From Voacanga thouarsii (Eukaryota; Streptophyta; Magnoliopsida; Gentianales; Apocynaceae): 64,000 nucleotides of DNA. The position numbers and the translations under genes were made by a program. The notes under the pieces were generated by a model. It saw only the letters and a program-made list of their open reading frames with translations, had not been told where the DNA came from and did no database searches. Where the stretch lies: contig JANUWF010001101.1 in the NCBI GenBank assembly GCA_026120185.1, positions 2,418,001 through 2,482,000 on the forward strand, read 5' to 3'. Positions 44,635 through 55,894 of this stretch are shown piece by piece (within the stretch, counting starts at the first letter, position 1; each line of letters starts with the position of its first letter).

Positions 44635-45442
44635 TGAGAAGGTCTAAATGTGTTTGTATTTTTCTAATTATTTGAGGTGAATTTGTGATGGTTTTTAGTA
44701 TAATAGTTAGTCAATTCTTCTATTTTTTGATGTTTTTGAGATACTTAATTGTAGGAGGGTTTCCTTGAATTTTGTGCAGAAATTATAGAAATAAAAGATG
44801 AGTTAACGATGATTAGTCTTGGACTGGCGTTGGCCTAAGGAGGTTAAATTGGTGATGGCTCAATTTTGGAAAAATAGAGCAAAGCAAGAGAATTGAATAG
44901 TCAAAGTTCGGGGAGTTACATAGTTGACCTGGAACCGGCCTGGAGAAGCTGGACTGGTGCCGGCTCTATTCTGTTTTCAAGACGATGGAAATCAAATTTG
45001 ACAATTTCTTAAATATTCTTTTGGGAATCAACCTATGTACGGCCCAAGACTTCTGTAAATTACTTTTGGCAACCAAGAGGCTTATATAAATAAGAAAAAC
45101 TTAAGATAAACATATGAATTCATGGATTAAAGTTGAAAATTAGTCGTTGAAGAAGAATTCATCAAAAAGAGTATTATTTTTGGAGAAATCTTTGTGGGAA
45201 AAGAAGAAAGGCTTGTCTATGAGTTCCTATCTTTTTCCTTTTATTTTCTTTGATTAAATAATGTTGAGCTTAATATTATAATTGTTTTTAGATGATATTT
45301 TTAAGTTCATGACTTTGTATTGAGTTTATTGATTTGATCAATTAATTGCTGATTTATAGTATTTGATTACTTGACTTTTATTTTGTGGATTAATTGATTG
45401 TTTCTTTCTTCTAATTAACTTGAGAAAGAGGTTAGAAGTAGT

Positions 45443-46247
45443 TGTAGACAAAAATTTTGAGAGAAATTTTATTTAATCAAAATGACATATTTTAGTCTTG
45501 ATTAATTAAAATTAATTCATGAATAAATATAATTGGGCCATCATTAAAAGCTCATTAAATTCAATGGATTATGAAATTAGACTATTAAAATTGGGCTATT
45601 GTTAATGGTTCATTTTACATTAAATCTAATATATTATGGATTAAATGGAATTGGACTAGACCCTAAAGTTGGACTTTTTAAAAATTTTATAACCCAAATA
45701 TAATATGGATTAAATGAGATTGGGCTAAAACATAAATTAAGCCCAAATCATCTTAAACCCAAATCCATTAGGGTTTGTTAGGAGATTTCTTCAAAATCTC
45801 ACATCGACTATTTATGCTAAAGTCAATGAATTTTTTGCCTATAAATAGGGTCTTCCCTCAATAGTTCAAGACACCTCCCCCCCCCCTTCCAGGATCCTCA
45901 AGTTTCAACAAGTTCAAGTATTCAAGTTTCATCAAATTCAAGGTTCAAAATCGTCATCAAATCAATGTTCAGAATCTTCATCAAATTTCAAAGCGTTCAT
46001 CTTGCTTTGCATCAAATAAGTCTCGAAGACTTGGCAATCAAGTATTCGTCATCAAATCCCGTTCGATTCGAGATCAAGCTCTTCAGCCATCGAATCAACG
46101 TTTTTCAAAAAGAGAAGAATCGGATGACTTATCCTACAATTTAGAACTTCTTCGGAGATTTGCAACCACTTTTCATAATTATTAAATATTTTGTATTTTT
46201 TGGTATTTTTCTTGTCTTATTTGCAGATTTGAAATTTATTGTCTACA
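45443..46247 (+). repeat. Tat element 5' LTR
   Basis: 805 bp, with inverted termini TGTAGACA and TGTCTACA. The promoter motif CTATAAATAGGG lies at about 45840, preceded by CACATCGACTATTTATGC; both are repeated in the 3' LTR at about 60072-60120. Confidence 0.9.
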
Positions 46248-46252
46248 AATTT

Positions 46253-46270
46253 CTGGCACGCCCAGTGAGA
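46253..46270 (+). other. Probable primer binding site of the Tat element
   Basis: CTGGCACGCCCAGTGAGA begins five bases after the LTR. A TGGCACGCCC-type site recurs in this position in plant gypsy elements. I could not assign the tRNA with confidence. Confidence 0.5.
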
Positions 46271-46689
46271 CAATCTTTGCCTCCTATCTCTTCTCTTCAA
46301 TCTTCAAATCCATCCCAAGTTCAAGTACAAAATACAAAATCAACTCAATGGCCTAAAGAACAACAAACTATATATGCTCGTTCAAAGGCTGCTGATATCA
46401 TAAAGGCTACTACAACTATTGGCAAGGCTCTACAAGCTTCAAGGCATGCTGGCAAGAAGTAAGGCTCGAGCTCTTTCATAAAGCGAAGTACAAAACTTCA
46501 GCGTTATCTTATCGCCTGCAACCGCAAAGTTGAAGCAAGATGCTACTTCTATAATGTGCAAGATGTCACCTTCATTAGAGAAGACCAACATCTCCAAGCA
46601 AGCTGACTAAGGTCCAGTACTGGCTCTTCGTCTAAATTCCCTCATAAGGACCTCAAATCCAAAGCTTCATTCAATGAGAATTCTACTGC

Positions 46690-47940
46690 TTCTTCTGTGG
46701 CATCAGTTATGATGATGGGCACACAAAATCTGGAAGAGCAACTCGTGCACCTCACAAAATTAGTGGAGGAATTTGCTAAATGCTCCCAAGAGCAAGATCT
46801 CACAATCGCGTATCTCATCAATCGCTTTAAGAAGACTGGTGAAACAAGTCAAACTCTCTGAAGAGATCTGAAGTGCAATAGGAAGTGGAAACTTCCAAGA
46901 AATCACAAGATATGATTCCTGTTGATCAGCTCAAAGATTTCATCATAAGTACGATTAAGGACAAGTATGAAGGAGGTAGCAAATCCACCTTCACATATGC
47001 AAAGCCTTATTCACAAAACATTGATGATATGAGAATGCCAGCAGGATATCAGCCACCAAAGTTTCAACAATTTGATGGTAAAGAAAATCCCAAGCAACAT
47101 GTGGCTCACTTCATTAAGACGTGCAACAATGTTGGAACTTATAGGGATCTACTAGTGAAACAGTTTGTACGATCCCTCAAAGGAAATGCATTTGACTAGT
47201 ACACCGATCTGGCACCTAGTTCCATCAATAGTTGGGAGTAACTTGAACAAGAGTTTCTCAACAAATTCTATAGCACTCATAGAATCGTTAGTATGGTAGA
47301 GCTCACCAACTTTCGTTAATGAAAAGACAAACCAGTGGTGGACTACATCAACAGACGGAGGAATTTGAATCTCAATTGTAGAGATCGTCTAAGTGAATCA
47401 TCTACAATTAAGATGTGCATTCAAGGCATGCACTGGGGACTTCAGTATATCCTTAAAGGGATCATGACAAAAAATTCTAAAGAATTGAATACCCGTGCTC
47501 ATGATATGGAATTGAGCATTGTAGCACATGGGGGTAAGGCACCTGTTCAAGACCCCAACAAAGGTAAAGGAAAACAAGATTTTTGAAAATGGAGAAAATC
47601 TTTTTCTAAAACTGAAGCAAAGAAGTCCATGGCCACAGTCATAGCTCTAATAAAGATTTCTTCAAAAATAACTCAGAAGGTGACCAAGAAGTTGGATCCT
47701 CAGCAGGAAAGAAAAAATGTAACCTTAGAAGAAAGGCAGTCTAAGGAATATCCTTTCCTCGACTCTGATATTTCTTCAATATTTGATGAATTATTAGCTG
47801 CTAAAGCTGTAGAGTTGTTGGAAGCAAAGCGTCCGAATGAAGTTGGACGAATAAATGATCCTAACTACTGCAAGTACCATCGGCTGATTGGTCATCCAAT
47901 TGAGAAATGTTTTGTATTTAAGGACAAGATAATGTAGTTG
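46690..47940 (+). pseudogene. Tat element: gag with zinc knuckle
   Basis: Recognised in order: NLEEQLVHLTKLVEEFAKC, SQDMIPVDQLKDFI, MPAGYQPPKFQQFDGKENP, HVAHFIKTCNNVGTY, VKQFVRSLKGNAFD, FLNKFYSTHR, VDYINRRRNLNLNC, MCIQGMHWGLQYILKGI and RAHDMELSI. This is the retrotransposon-gag domain typical of dicot Tat elements. A CKYHRLIGHPIEKC knuckle lies at about 47867-47910. At least four stops are present. Confidence 0.88.
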
Positions 47941-48599
47941 GTCCGTGAAGGACATGTAGTCCTTGAAGAAAACAAAGCATTTGCAAATTTGATAACTGTT
48001 GTCATCCCTCCCGTTGAATCCATTATTTTGGAGGTTAAGTTTGAAAGTTTTGATCCTGTCAAGGTTTGAAGTTGACAGATAAGTCCTTCCTACCGAAGTA
48101 TATCAACAAGAAATTGAAGAACCTTCTGTCTATGGTGAAAGATGAAAGATGGACGATTGCAACAAGAAGAAAGAAACGCACTAAGGCTTCAAGAGGTGGA
48201 GCTTCACTGGTACAAAGCAGATTCACAAAGAAACATGTGGGAAAGGTCAAAAGTAAGAAGACCAAACCTTCACCAATAATAGATGATTCTGTTTGGAAAA
48301 AATCTCCGGCACCTCTCATGCTGAAAGATTTCATACCAAGAAAATTGGCTAAAAATTTCAACATTATTTCATGTTATGCTATACATGATGAGGAAATCAA
48401 AGAAGATAATGATAAGTGTATAAATAAAGGAGACATGGAAAGAATTGAGTCTTTAGTGGACCTTAGTGTCTACATGGCTGATATCACATTCACTAATGAT
48501 GATTTGTTGCTTGACTCAACGCCTCACAATAGACCATTAGGCTGGCTACGTGCAAGAACAGAGAGTGAATTGAATACTGTTAGACGGAGGATCGACAGT

Positions 48600-48870
48600 A
48601 AACATTTTACCTCTGTGAACATTAAGAGAATTGGGCATTTCTATGGATGAGTTATCCCAAAGTCGCCCTATGATACAATGCTTCAATCAAGGGGGGCAAC
48701 GAGCTAGTAGTACTCTCCGATTAGACATTTTAATTGAAGACATGCTTTCAACTGCTCTTTTTCATGTTATTGATACTAAGACCTCCTACAATATTCTGCT
48801 AGAAAGACCATGGCTCTATGATAATGGTGTAGTGCCCTCAACCTTACATTAATGTTTCAAATTCCGGTGA
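48600..48870 (+). pseudogene. Tat element: protease region
   Basis: FHVIDTKTSYNILLERPWLY and GVVPSTLH, the C-terminal half of the gypsy aspartic protease. The DTG active site region just upstream is not clearly readable in this copy. Confidence 0.7.
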
Positions 48871-49749
48871 AATAGCATGATGAAGAAAATAGATGTAGAT
48901 GATAAACCATTTACTGAAACTGAGGCGCATATTGATGATGCTAAGTACTATATTAAAAAAGATGGTGAATCAATTAAGATCGATTTATTAAGGGGGAAGG
49001 AAAATAAAAAGATTACTTTCTCTAAAGATGTCAAAGCTACAGTATGTGCAGAAAGCTCTATCAAGTAACCTGCATACAATAAGGCATTGAGAGGGCTCAC
49101 TTTGCCTCTTACAAAGGTTGGTCCTATTAAGTCACCAAATACTCCCATAAAAGGATTTGTTCAGTCAAAGAAAGAAGTAAAAGTAGAGCATGGTGAATTA
49201 CTGACCTCGCGTACAAAGGAAGGATTTGACCCAAATGCTCATAAGCTCCTAGCAAAGGTTGGATATAATTCACAAAGTCAACATCTGTTGGGAAAGTTTC
49301 CTACTGATATCAACAAGGAAAAGGGTCAAAGCTCAGGATCTACCTGAAGTATGCTAATAGGAAAAGAGCGTGCTAGCCTGGGTTACAAACAAGCATTCCC
49401 CATCCGACTTAAGATTAAAAAAACCAACGTACAGTATATTACTGTAGAAGATGAAGTGACGTCAAAATCGCGATATATTTTTGGTGGGATAGGAGATACA
49501 AATTCATGTCCATTTGTCTTCACTAGGTTAGGCCCAAAGAGAAGAAGAAAATCTATTTTCAAGAGGTTTGGAGTCACAGTCACTTCAAAGACAAAACATT
49601 CTAGCAAAGTCTCCTCTAAGGCAAGAACGGTAGTAAATTTCAATGGAATCTTAAACATAATAACACAAGTGGCACCTGATGTGCCTTGTGATGAAGAAAG
49701 TGCAGCCTCTTGTAATCACATCACCATCTATGATGACTAGTGTACCGAG

Positions 49750-50700
49750 AAGAGAATATTGAGCATGCTCCAGCAGAACTTGAAGAAGGCGTAAAAACCA
49801 CAGTTGATGAACTCAAAGAAGTAAATTTGGATACTAATGAATATCCTCGCCCAATTTACATAAATGCACTCTTATCACCCAAAGAAGAAAAGGCCTATAT
49901 CGACCTGTTGAAGGAATTCAGAGATGTCTTTGCTTGGACATACAAAGAAATGCTTGGCTTTGACATAAAAATTGCTATTCACTATTTAGATGTAAAGGAT
50001 GGGGCAACACCAGTAAAGGAAGCCCAATAGCGTTTTCGGCCTGAACTGGTTCCATTAATTGAAATAGAGGTGAACAAGCCGATCGAAGCCAAATTTATTC
50101 GAGAGGTCAAGTATCCAACTTGGGTTGCGAATATTGTCCCTGTAAGGAAGAAAAATGAACAAATTTGAATTTGTGTGGATTTTAGAAATCTAAATAATGC
50201 CTGCCCAAAAGATGATTTCCATTGCCTATTCCTAAACTGATGGTAGATGCAACTACTGGCCATGAAGTTCTATCTTTTATGGATGGATCTTCTAGTTATA
50301 ACCAAATCAAAATGACACCAGAAGATGAGGAGCTTACTGCTTTTCGTACTCCAAAAGGAATCTATTGCTACACAGTAATGCCTTTTTGTTTGAAGAACGT
50401 TAAGCCACATATTAAAGGGCAATGCAAAAGATCTTTGATGACATGCTGTACAAGATCGTAGAATGCTATGTGGATGATTTGATGGTCAATCACATAAACG
50501 AGCTGATCATCTTCAAAATTTGAGAAAGATTTTCAAGCGACTTCGAAAATATCAATTGAAGATGAATCCTCTCATATGTGCTTTTGGTGTCACCTCTAGA
50601 AAATTTCTAGGTTTCATTGTTCGTCATCGAGGTATCGAAATAGACCAATCAAATATCAATACAATTATGAAGATGCTTGAGCAGAGAAATATCCATGAAT
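49750..50700 (+). pseudogene. Tat element: reverse transcriptase
   Basis: Motifs LLKEFRDVFAWTYKEM, then WVANIVPVRKKN, CVDFRNLNNACPKDDF, FMDGSSSYNQIKM, TAFRTPKGIYCYTVMPF, and the catalytic CYVDDLMV at 50464-50487. Later: FKRLRKYQLKMNPLICAFG and KFLGFIVRHRGIEID. Stops and a frameshift near 50220 and 50450 break it. YVDD is intact. Confidence 0.9.
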
Positions 50701-50739
50701 TAAAGAGTTTACAAGGAAAATTGGCCTACCTCCGAAGGC

Positions 50740-51215
50740 CTATCTCAAATCTTGCCGAATGCTGTCAACCATTCAGTCGTCTAATGAAGAAAGGTGTACC
50801 ATTTGAGTGGGATGAAGCGTGTCACAATGCTTTCAAATACATCAAATCTTACTTGATGAAGCTTCCTGTGCTTGCTGCACATATTCTGGATAAGCCATTG
50901 ATTTTATACATTGCTACGCAAGAACGCTCAGTAGGGGTATTGCTTGCTCAAAAAAATGACAATAGCAAAGAAAATACACTCTATTATTTAAGTCAGATAA
51001 TAACACCAAATGAGTTGAATTATTCACCAATTGAGAAGCTTTTCCTAACTTTGATATTTGCAATTCAAAAATTGAAGCACTATTTTCAAGCACATACTAT
51101 GCGCCTTATTTCCAAAGCTAATCCTATAAAATATGTTATGACAAAACCTGTACTATCTGATCGTTTGGCAATGTGGTACTTTCAACTCCAACAATTTGAA
51201 ATTGTCTTCATCTAA
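50740..51215 (+). pseudogene. Tat element: first (gypsy-type) RNase H
   Basis: FEWDEACHNAFKYIKSYL, VLAAHILDKPLILYIA, GVLLAQKND, YYLSQIITPNELNYSPIEK and TLIFAIQKLKHYFQAH. This is the standard RT-linked RNase H of Ty3/gypsy elements. Confidence 0.88.
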
Positions 51216-51344
51216 CAGAAAGCTGTCAAAGGGTAAGTGCTGGTGGATTTCTTGGCTGATCATCCTATCCCTGCTGAGTGGGAACTAAATGATGAGTTGC
51301 CTGATGAAGATATTTTTGTCATTGAGATTCTCCTACCATGAAGG

Positions 51345-51743
51345 ATGTACTTTGATGGTACGGTACATCGTGAAGGTACTGGAGCTGGTGTAGTATTTAT
51401 TATCCCTGAAGAAGATGTATTACCCTACTCTTTCACCTTGACTAAGAGATGCTTAAATAATGTGGTTGAATACCAAGCCCTTATACTTAGGTTAGAGTTG
51501 GTTGTTGATATGAAGCGACTGCATCTCGAAGTATATGGAGACTTCCAATTGATTGTTAATCAATTACTTGGTAAGTATGATGTTAAGAAGTCTGAGTTGA
51601 TCATGTATCATAATTGTGCAAAAGGACTTATGGGATATTTGGGTGATGTGACAATCGAGCATGTATTAAGAAGCAAAAATAAGCAAGCTGACGCATTGGC
51701 AAAATTGGCTTCTACTTTATGTTTATATGATCAAGAAATTTAA
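51345..51743 (+). pseudogene. Tat element: second (archaeal-like) RNase H
   Basis: 132 open codons: YFDGTVHREGTGAGVVFI, VEYQALILRLELVVDMKR, LEVYGDFQLIVNQLLGKY and LRSKNKQADALAKLAS. The order D, E, D, with the final D in KQADALA, corresponds to the archaeal-type RNase H domain that Tat elements carry after the gypsy RNase H. This stretch is still open, but is not in frame with its neighbours. Confidence 0.88.
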
Positions 51744-51899
51744 ATTCCTATATGTCAAACATGGGTCATACCGCCTATTTTTGAAGAAGAAGACGATGAA
51801 GGGTATGAAATCTATTCTGTCTTTGTCTATGAAATTAATGAAGAAGATTGGAGATTACCCTTTGTAGACAATCTCAAAAATGGAAAGCTTTTGGATGAT

Positions 51900-52945
51900 C
51901 CACGAAAATGAAGTGATATTTGCCGGCGTGCCACCCGCTTCTTTTGCTATAAGGATACGCTCTTTCGACGTTCTTTTGAAAATGTCTTCTTGAGATATTT
52001 ACGTAAAAAAGAAGCTGTGCAAGTAATGGAAGAAGCTCATTCTGGCATATGTGGAGCCCATCAATCCAGTCTGAAACTTCATTTTCGTATCAAGAGGATG
52101 AGATATTATTGGCCTACTACGGTGCAAGACTGCTTAGATTATGCTAAAAGATGTCAAGCATGTCAATTCAATGCCAATTATCTATATCAACCTCCTAAGC
52201 CATTGCACCCAACAGTTGCTTCATGGCCATTTAATGCAGGAGGATTGGATATTGTTGGACCACTACCAAAGTCTTCTATTGGGCATCTTTATATGTTGGT
52301 TGTAATAGATCACTTCTCTAAGTGGGCAGAAGTTGTAGCATTAAAAGAAGCAAAAAAGGAAAATGTCATTGATTTTATATATGTAAGCATTATCTATCGA
52401 TATGGCATTCATTGATATATTATCACAGATAACAGCAAGCCATTCTGCAACAGTTTATAGACAAGTTGTGCGAGAAGTTTAAATTCAAACAATACAAATC
52501 TTCTATGTACTATGCCCAGGCTAATGGACTTGCTGAAGCTTTCAATAAAACTTTATGCAATTTGTTGCAAAAAGTGGTTACTAAGTCAAAAAAGGATTGA
52601 CATCTTCATATTGGAGATGCACTTTGGGCATATAGGACCACTTACTGCACTCCAACCCAAGCTACCCCATATGCGTTGGTATATGGTGTGGAAACTGTCC
52701 TTCCACTAGAGCAACAAATTCCTTTCTTGAGGATCGCTATTCAAGAATGTCTCACCAAGGAAGAGAATGTCTGTCTCAAACTTGAAGAGTAAGAACTACT
52801 TGATGACAAGAAGTTAGAGGCACAACAAAGGTTAGAATGCTACCAAGCTCATGTTTCTAAAGCCTTTAACAAGAAAGTGTATCTTCATTCCTTTCTAAAG
52901 CCTTCACCAAGGAAGATAATGTCCGTCTCAGACTTGAAGAGTAAG
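51900..52945 (+). pseudogene. Tat element: integrase core
   Basis: Zinc region EEAHSGICGAHQSS and CLDYAKRCQACQ; catalytic core GLDIVGPLPKSSIGHLYM, VVIDHFSKWAEVVAL, IITDNSKPFCN and ANGLAEAFNKTLCNLL. The second catalytic Asp is present, though the usual TDNG is TDNS. Stops at 52413 and 52457 and a shift near 52510. Confidence 0.88.
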
Positions 52946-52949
52946 AAGT
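52753..52949 (+). repeat. Partial tandem duplication in the integrase C-terminus
   Basis: The segment CTCACCAAGGAAGAGAATGT onward (52753-52893) is repeated from 52898 (TTCACCAAGGAAGATAATGT), and the repeat is then interrupted by the solo LTR; its remainder resumes at 54941. KLEAQQRLECYQAHVSKAF and KLKAQQRLECYQARVSKAF are the two translated copies. Confidence 0.8.
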
Positions 52950-54940
52950 TATTGGGAAATATGTCATCTTAGACTAGGTTTCTGATGTAAACATCGAATG
53001 TTTTAATAAAAGAATTTATTTTCAAAAATTGTTTGTGAATTTACATTTTATTTGTGCACAATTTCGTTTGGAAAAGACCCATTGTGTTTAAATAAGTTAT
53101 CCATGTCAATGGTGGTCTTTCACAGTAAGGTATAGATTACGGGTTATTTAACACATAAACATTTGTTCTTAACCGATTAATGAGGATGGGAATCTCATTA
53201 TATTTAGGTTATTATGTTATGAATTCCAATTGGGGGATGACTTACCTTTAGCCAATAAGTAGTCCACTTATTTCAAGACATAAGCGTATTTCGAATACGT
53301 AGAACAGGACCTGTAATATTGGTTTCTTAAAATACTATTTGGTAGAAACCTAGATTACTACTGCTACAACGTAGCCTAATACTCTACGGTTTAAGTATGA
53401 GTTGGTAGTTTGATGAAGCTGGATGTATGTACTTTGATATGCTTTAGTTGAGGTTCTATTGTATAACCAATATACTTGTATATTAGGTATATGTAACTAG
53501 TTAGTTAAGACAGACTTGTACAAGATAGTTTCTATACAATATCGCCCCTTGTGGTTGTCTGAATGATCTAAAAGTCCAGGGCTGTGGGAAACATGACTTG
53601 GATGTTTGCTTTAAGCTCTCTTGAAAAGCGGAAACACTTCAAGAAATCGTGAATCATTGGACTAGAAGCCTAAAGATGGTAGATGTCATTTAGAGAGGTG
53701 TTAGTACACTTCTTCCTCTCTAAATGCACGACGATGTGTAGAGGGGTATTTTAGTCATTTCACTTGTAGGTCGGAGATTTTACTAACACAGCATTATCCT
53801 TGGGGTCAATATTTCCTTATGATGATATTAGAAAATATTTAAAATGTAAAATACAACTATTTATAAAGTAGGGGTATTTTGATCATTTTAGTGGCCAAGG
53901 CGATGTGTCTTTTTGGTCCTCGGAATAGCCCGTAAGTCCTAATTAATTTTGGGTTCAGGAATTGGTCTCAGTTAAAGAGGATTTTATTTTATTCAAGAAG
54001 TCTAATTTATTATTAGACTGGAATAAAAATAAATAAATAAAGTTGAGAGAAATTTATTATCTGGTTTAATTGGTTAATTAATTATTCAGGACCTAGGTCC
54101 AATTTGAATAATTAGAAAATTAACCTGGGCTTAAACTAGATAGAAAAAGGCTTGTTTAATTATTTATTGAGTTATTTCTATAAGCCCAGGAAATAAATAA
54201 TTAATGTTTAATTATTTTTGATTCATTTGGGCTCATTAATTATTTATTGGATTATGTCTATAAGCCCAGAAAATAAATAAATAATTTTTATTATTTTGGG
54301 CTCTTTGGGTCTAAGAAAAATAATAAATATTATTTTGACCCAATAGCTTGGACCGTAGAGTTTTTTCAGATACGGTTCAAAAGAGTTTAAGGCTAAGCCA
54401 AACTCACTCTGTTGATAACATTCGGGTGTTTGAAATATCAAATCCTGGGAATATTGTTATCTGATATCTAATATCGTGGTTTTTACAAGATATTCACGTC
54501 TCTATGAAGTAGAAAAAAACAAGAGCAAGCCTTTGGTTTTCTTTTTTCTCTCTCTCGTGACTTCTTTTTCCTTGTTATTCTTGATATTGCTAATCAATAG
54601 CAAAAAGATCAAGAACGTTCAGACTATTGCTTCTCACCTTTTGTTTCACCAATAAGGATTGAGGCAGTGGAATATTTTGAGACTCTGAAAGCTTTGGCAT
54701 TCATGCAAACAAGGCGAAGTAGGAAGATAGCAGGATTTCAACCGGAGGCTTCATCAAGTAGGGTAGAAGGAGTTATCCCTGTGGTTCAGTCGACTTCCTC
54801 ACAGCCAAAGAGGCTTAAGGCGCACAGAGGTATTGAATAAATGCTTCCATGGTGTTGTGCTTTGCATTTTTTTGCCTCTGTTTTTTTTTTTGTTTCCGCA
54901 GAGCATGCCTTCCTCTGTTTTTTTTTTTTTTCATTCTACA
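52950..54940 (+). mobile_element. Solo LTR, copia family B, inside the Tat element
   Basis: 1991 bp from TATTGGGAAAT to TTCTACA, aligned with the other family-B LTRs. Flanks GAAGT (52945-52949) and AAAGT (54941-54945) are a 5-bp duplication with one mismatch. The conserved hairpins are at about 53255-53305, and the mini-ORF starts at 54703. The last 250 bp contain two T-runs and differ from other copies. Confidence 0.88.
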
Positions 54941-55222
54941 AAAGTACTTGATGAAAAGAAGTTAAAGGCACAACAAAGGTTAGAATGCTACCAAGCTCGT
55001 GTTTCTAAAGCCTTTAAAAAGAAAGTGCATCTTCGTTCCTTTCAAGTTGGTGATTTAGTGTTCACTATGAAAAGACCAATCATCGTTGGATATAAACTAA
55101 AGAAGTTAACATCAAAGTGGGATGGCCCATATGTCGTTCAAGAGGTCTACTCAAATGGATCTTACAAGATAGTTACTGAAGATGGGTTGAAAATTGACCC
55201 GATTAACGGTAAATATTTGAAG
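54941..55222 (+). pseudogene. Tat element: integrase C-terminal part
   Basis: KLKAQQRLECYQARVSKAF, FQVGDLVFTMKRPI, KLTSKWDGPYVVQEVYSNGS and INGKYLK. This is the usual end of gypsy Pol (the KWxGPY module). The frame is open to its stop at 55225. Confidence 0.85.
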
Positions 55223-55240
55223 TGATACTATGCATAAATT

Positions 55241-55560
55241 GCGGCTCCTCGACTGCATGAGCTTAAACTACAAGTTGCTCCTTGACTGTACGAGCTTAAA
55301 TTGCAAGTTACTCCTAGCTTGCATGAGTTTAAACTGTGTAAAGGTAACCACTAATAGTGTAGTACGTGGTTAAATTGCTGAAACACTCCAGTAAGTCTAA
55401 GTTGGTAAACAAATGGATACTTCCAGCCCGCATGAGTTTAAACTGTGTAAAGGTAACTATTAATAGTGTAGTACATGGTTAAACTGCTGAAACACTCCAT
55501 CAAATCCAAGTTTATAAATAAATGGATACTCCTGGCCCGCACGAGTCAAAACTGTGAACG
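55241..55560 (+). repeat. Tandem repeats after pol in the Tat element
   Basis: First, about three units of 33-34 bp of GAGCTTAAACTACAAGTTGCTCC type (55241-55333). Then two units of 109 bp (55333-55441 and 55442-55550), each with ACTGTGTAAAGGTAAC and AATAGTGTAGTAC. Non-coding. Confidence 0.85.
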
Positions 55561-55894
55561 AATTCCCCCCCCTCCCCCCCAAAAAAAAAACCATATCCAT
55601 CCATTTTGAACTACGTTTGACTTGATTCTTAAGTTATTCTTAAGATACATAGGCAGCTTAGAAGAAAATTTCTAAGTTCAGTCATATCTTTTCATCATTT
55701 TCTCATTTGTTGCAATCAAGTGATGATTTATTGTAAAATCAATTTTTGCAATAAGTAGAAACACATATATGCAAGAAAAGGTTGAGACAATATGAAAGAA
55801 GTATATTATTGATGCTAGTAAATAAGCAATCTTATTTTACAATAAGGAAAAAAAAGTACAACTACTTAATGAAAATATGAAGTGCTACATGACA

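Noticed and set aside
52805..55039. A ~90-bp target-site duplication around the solo LTR
   Set aside because: The repeated integrase segment is a pre-existing tandem duplication; the LTR ends are flanked by GAAGT/AAAGT.
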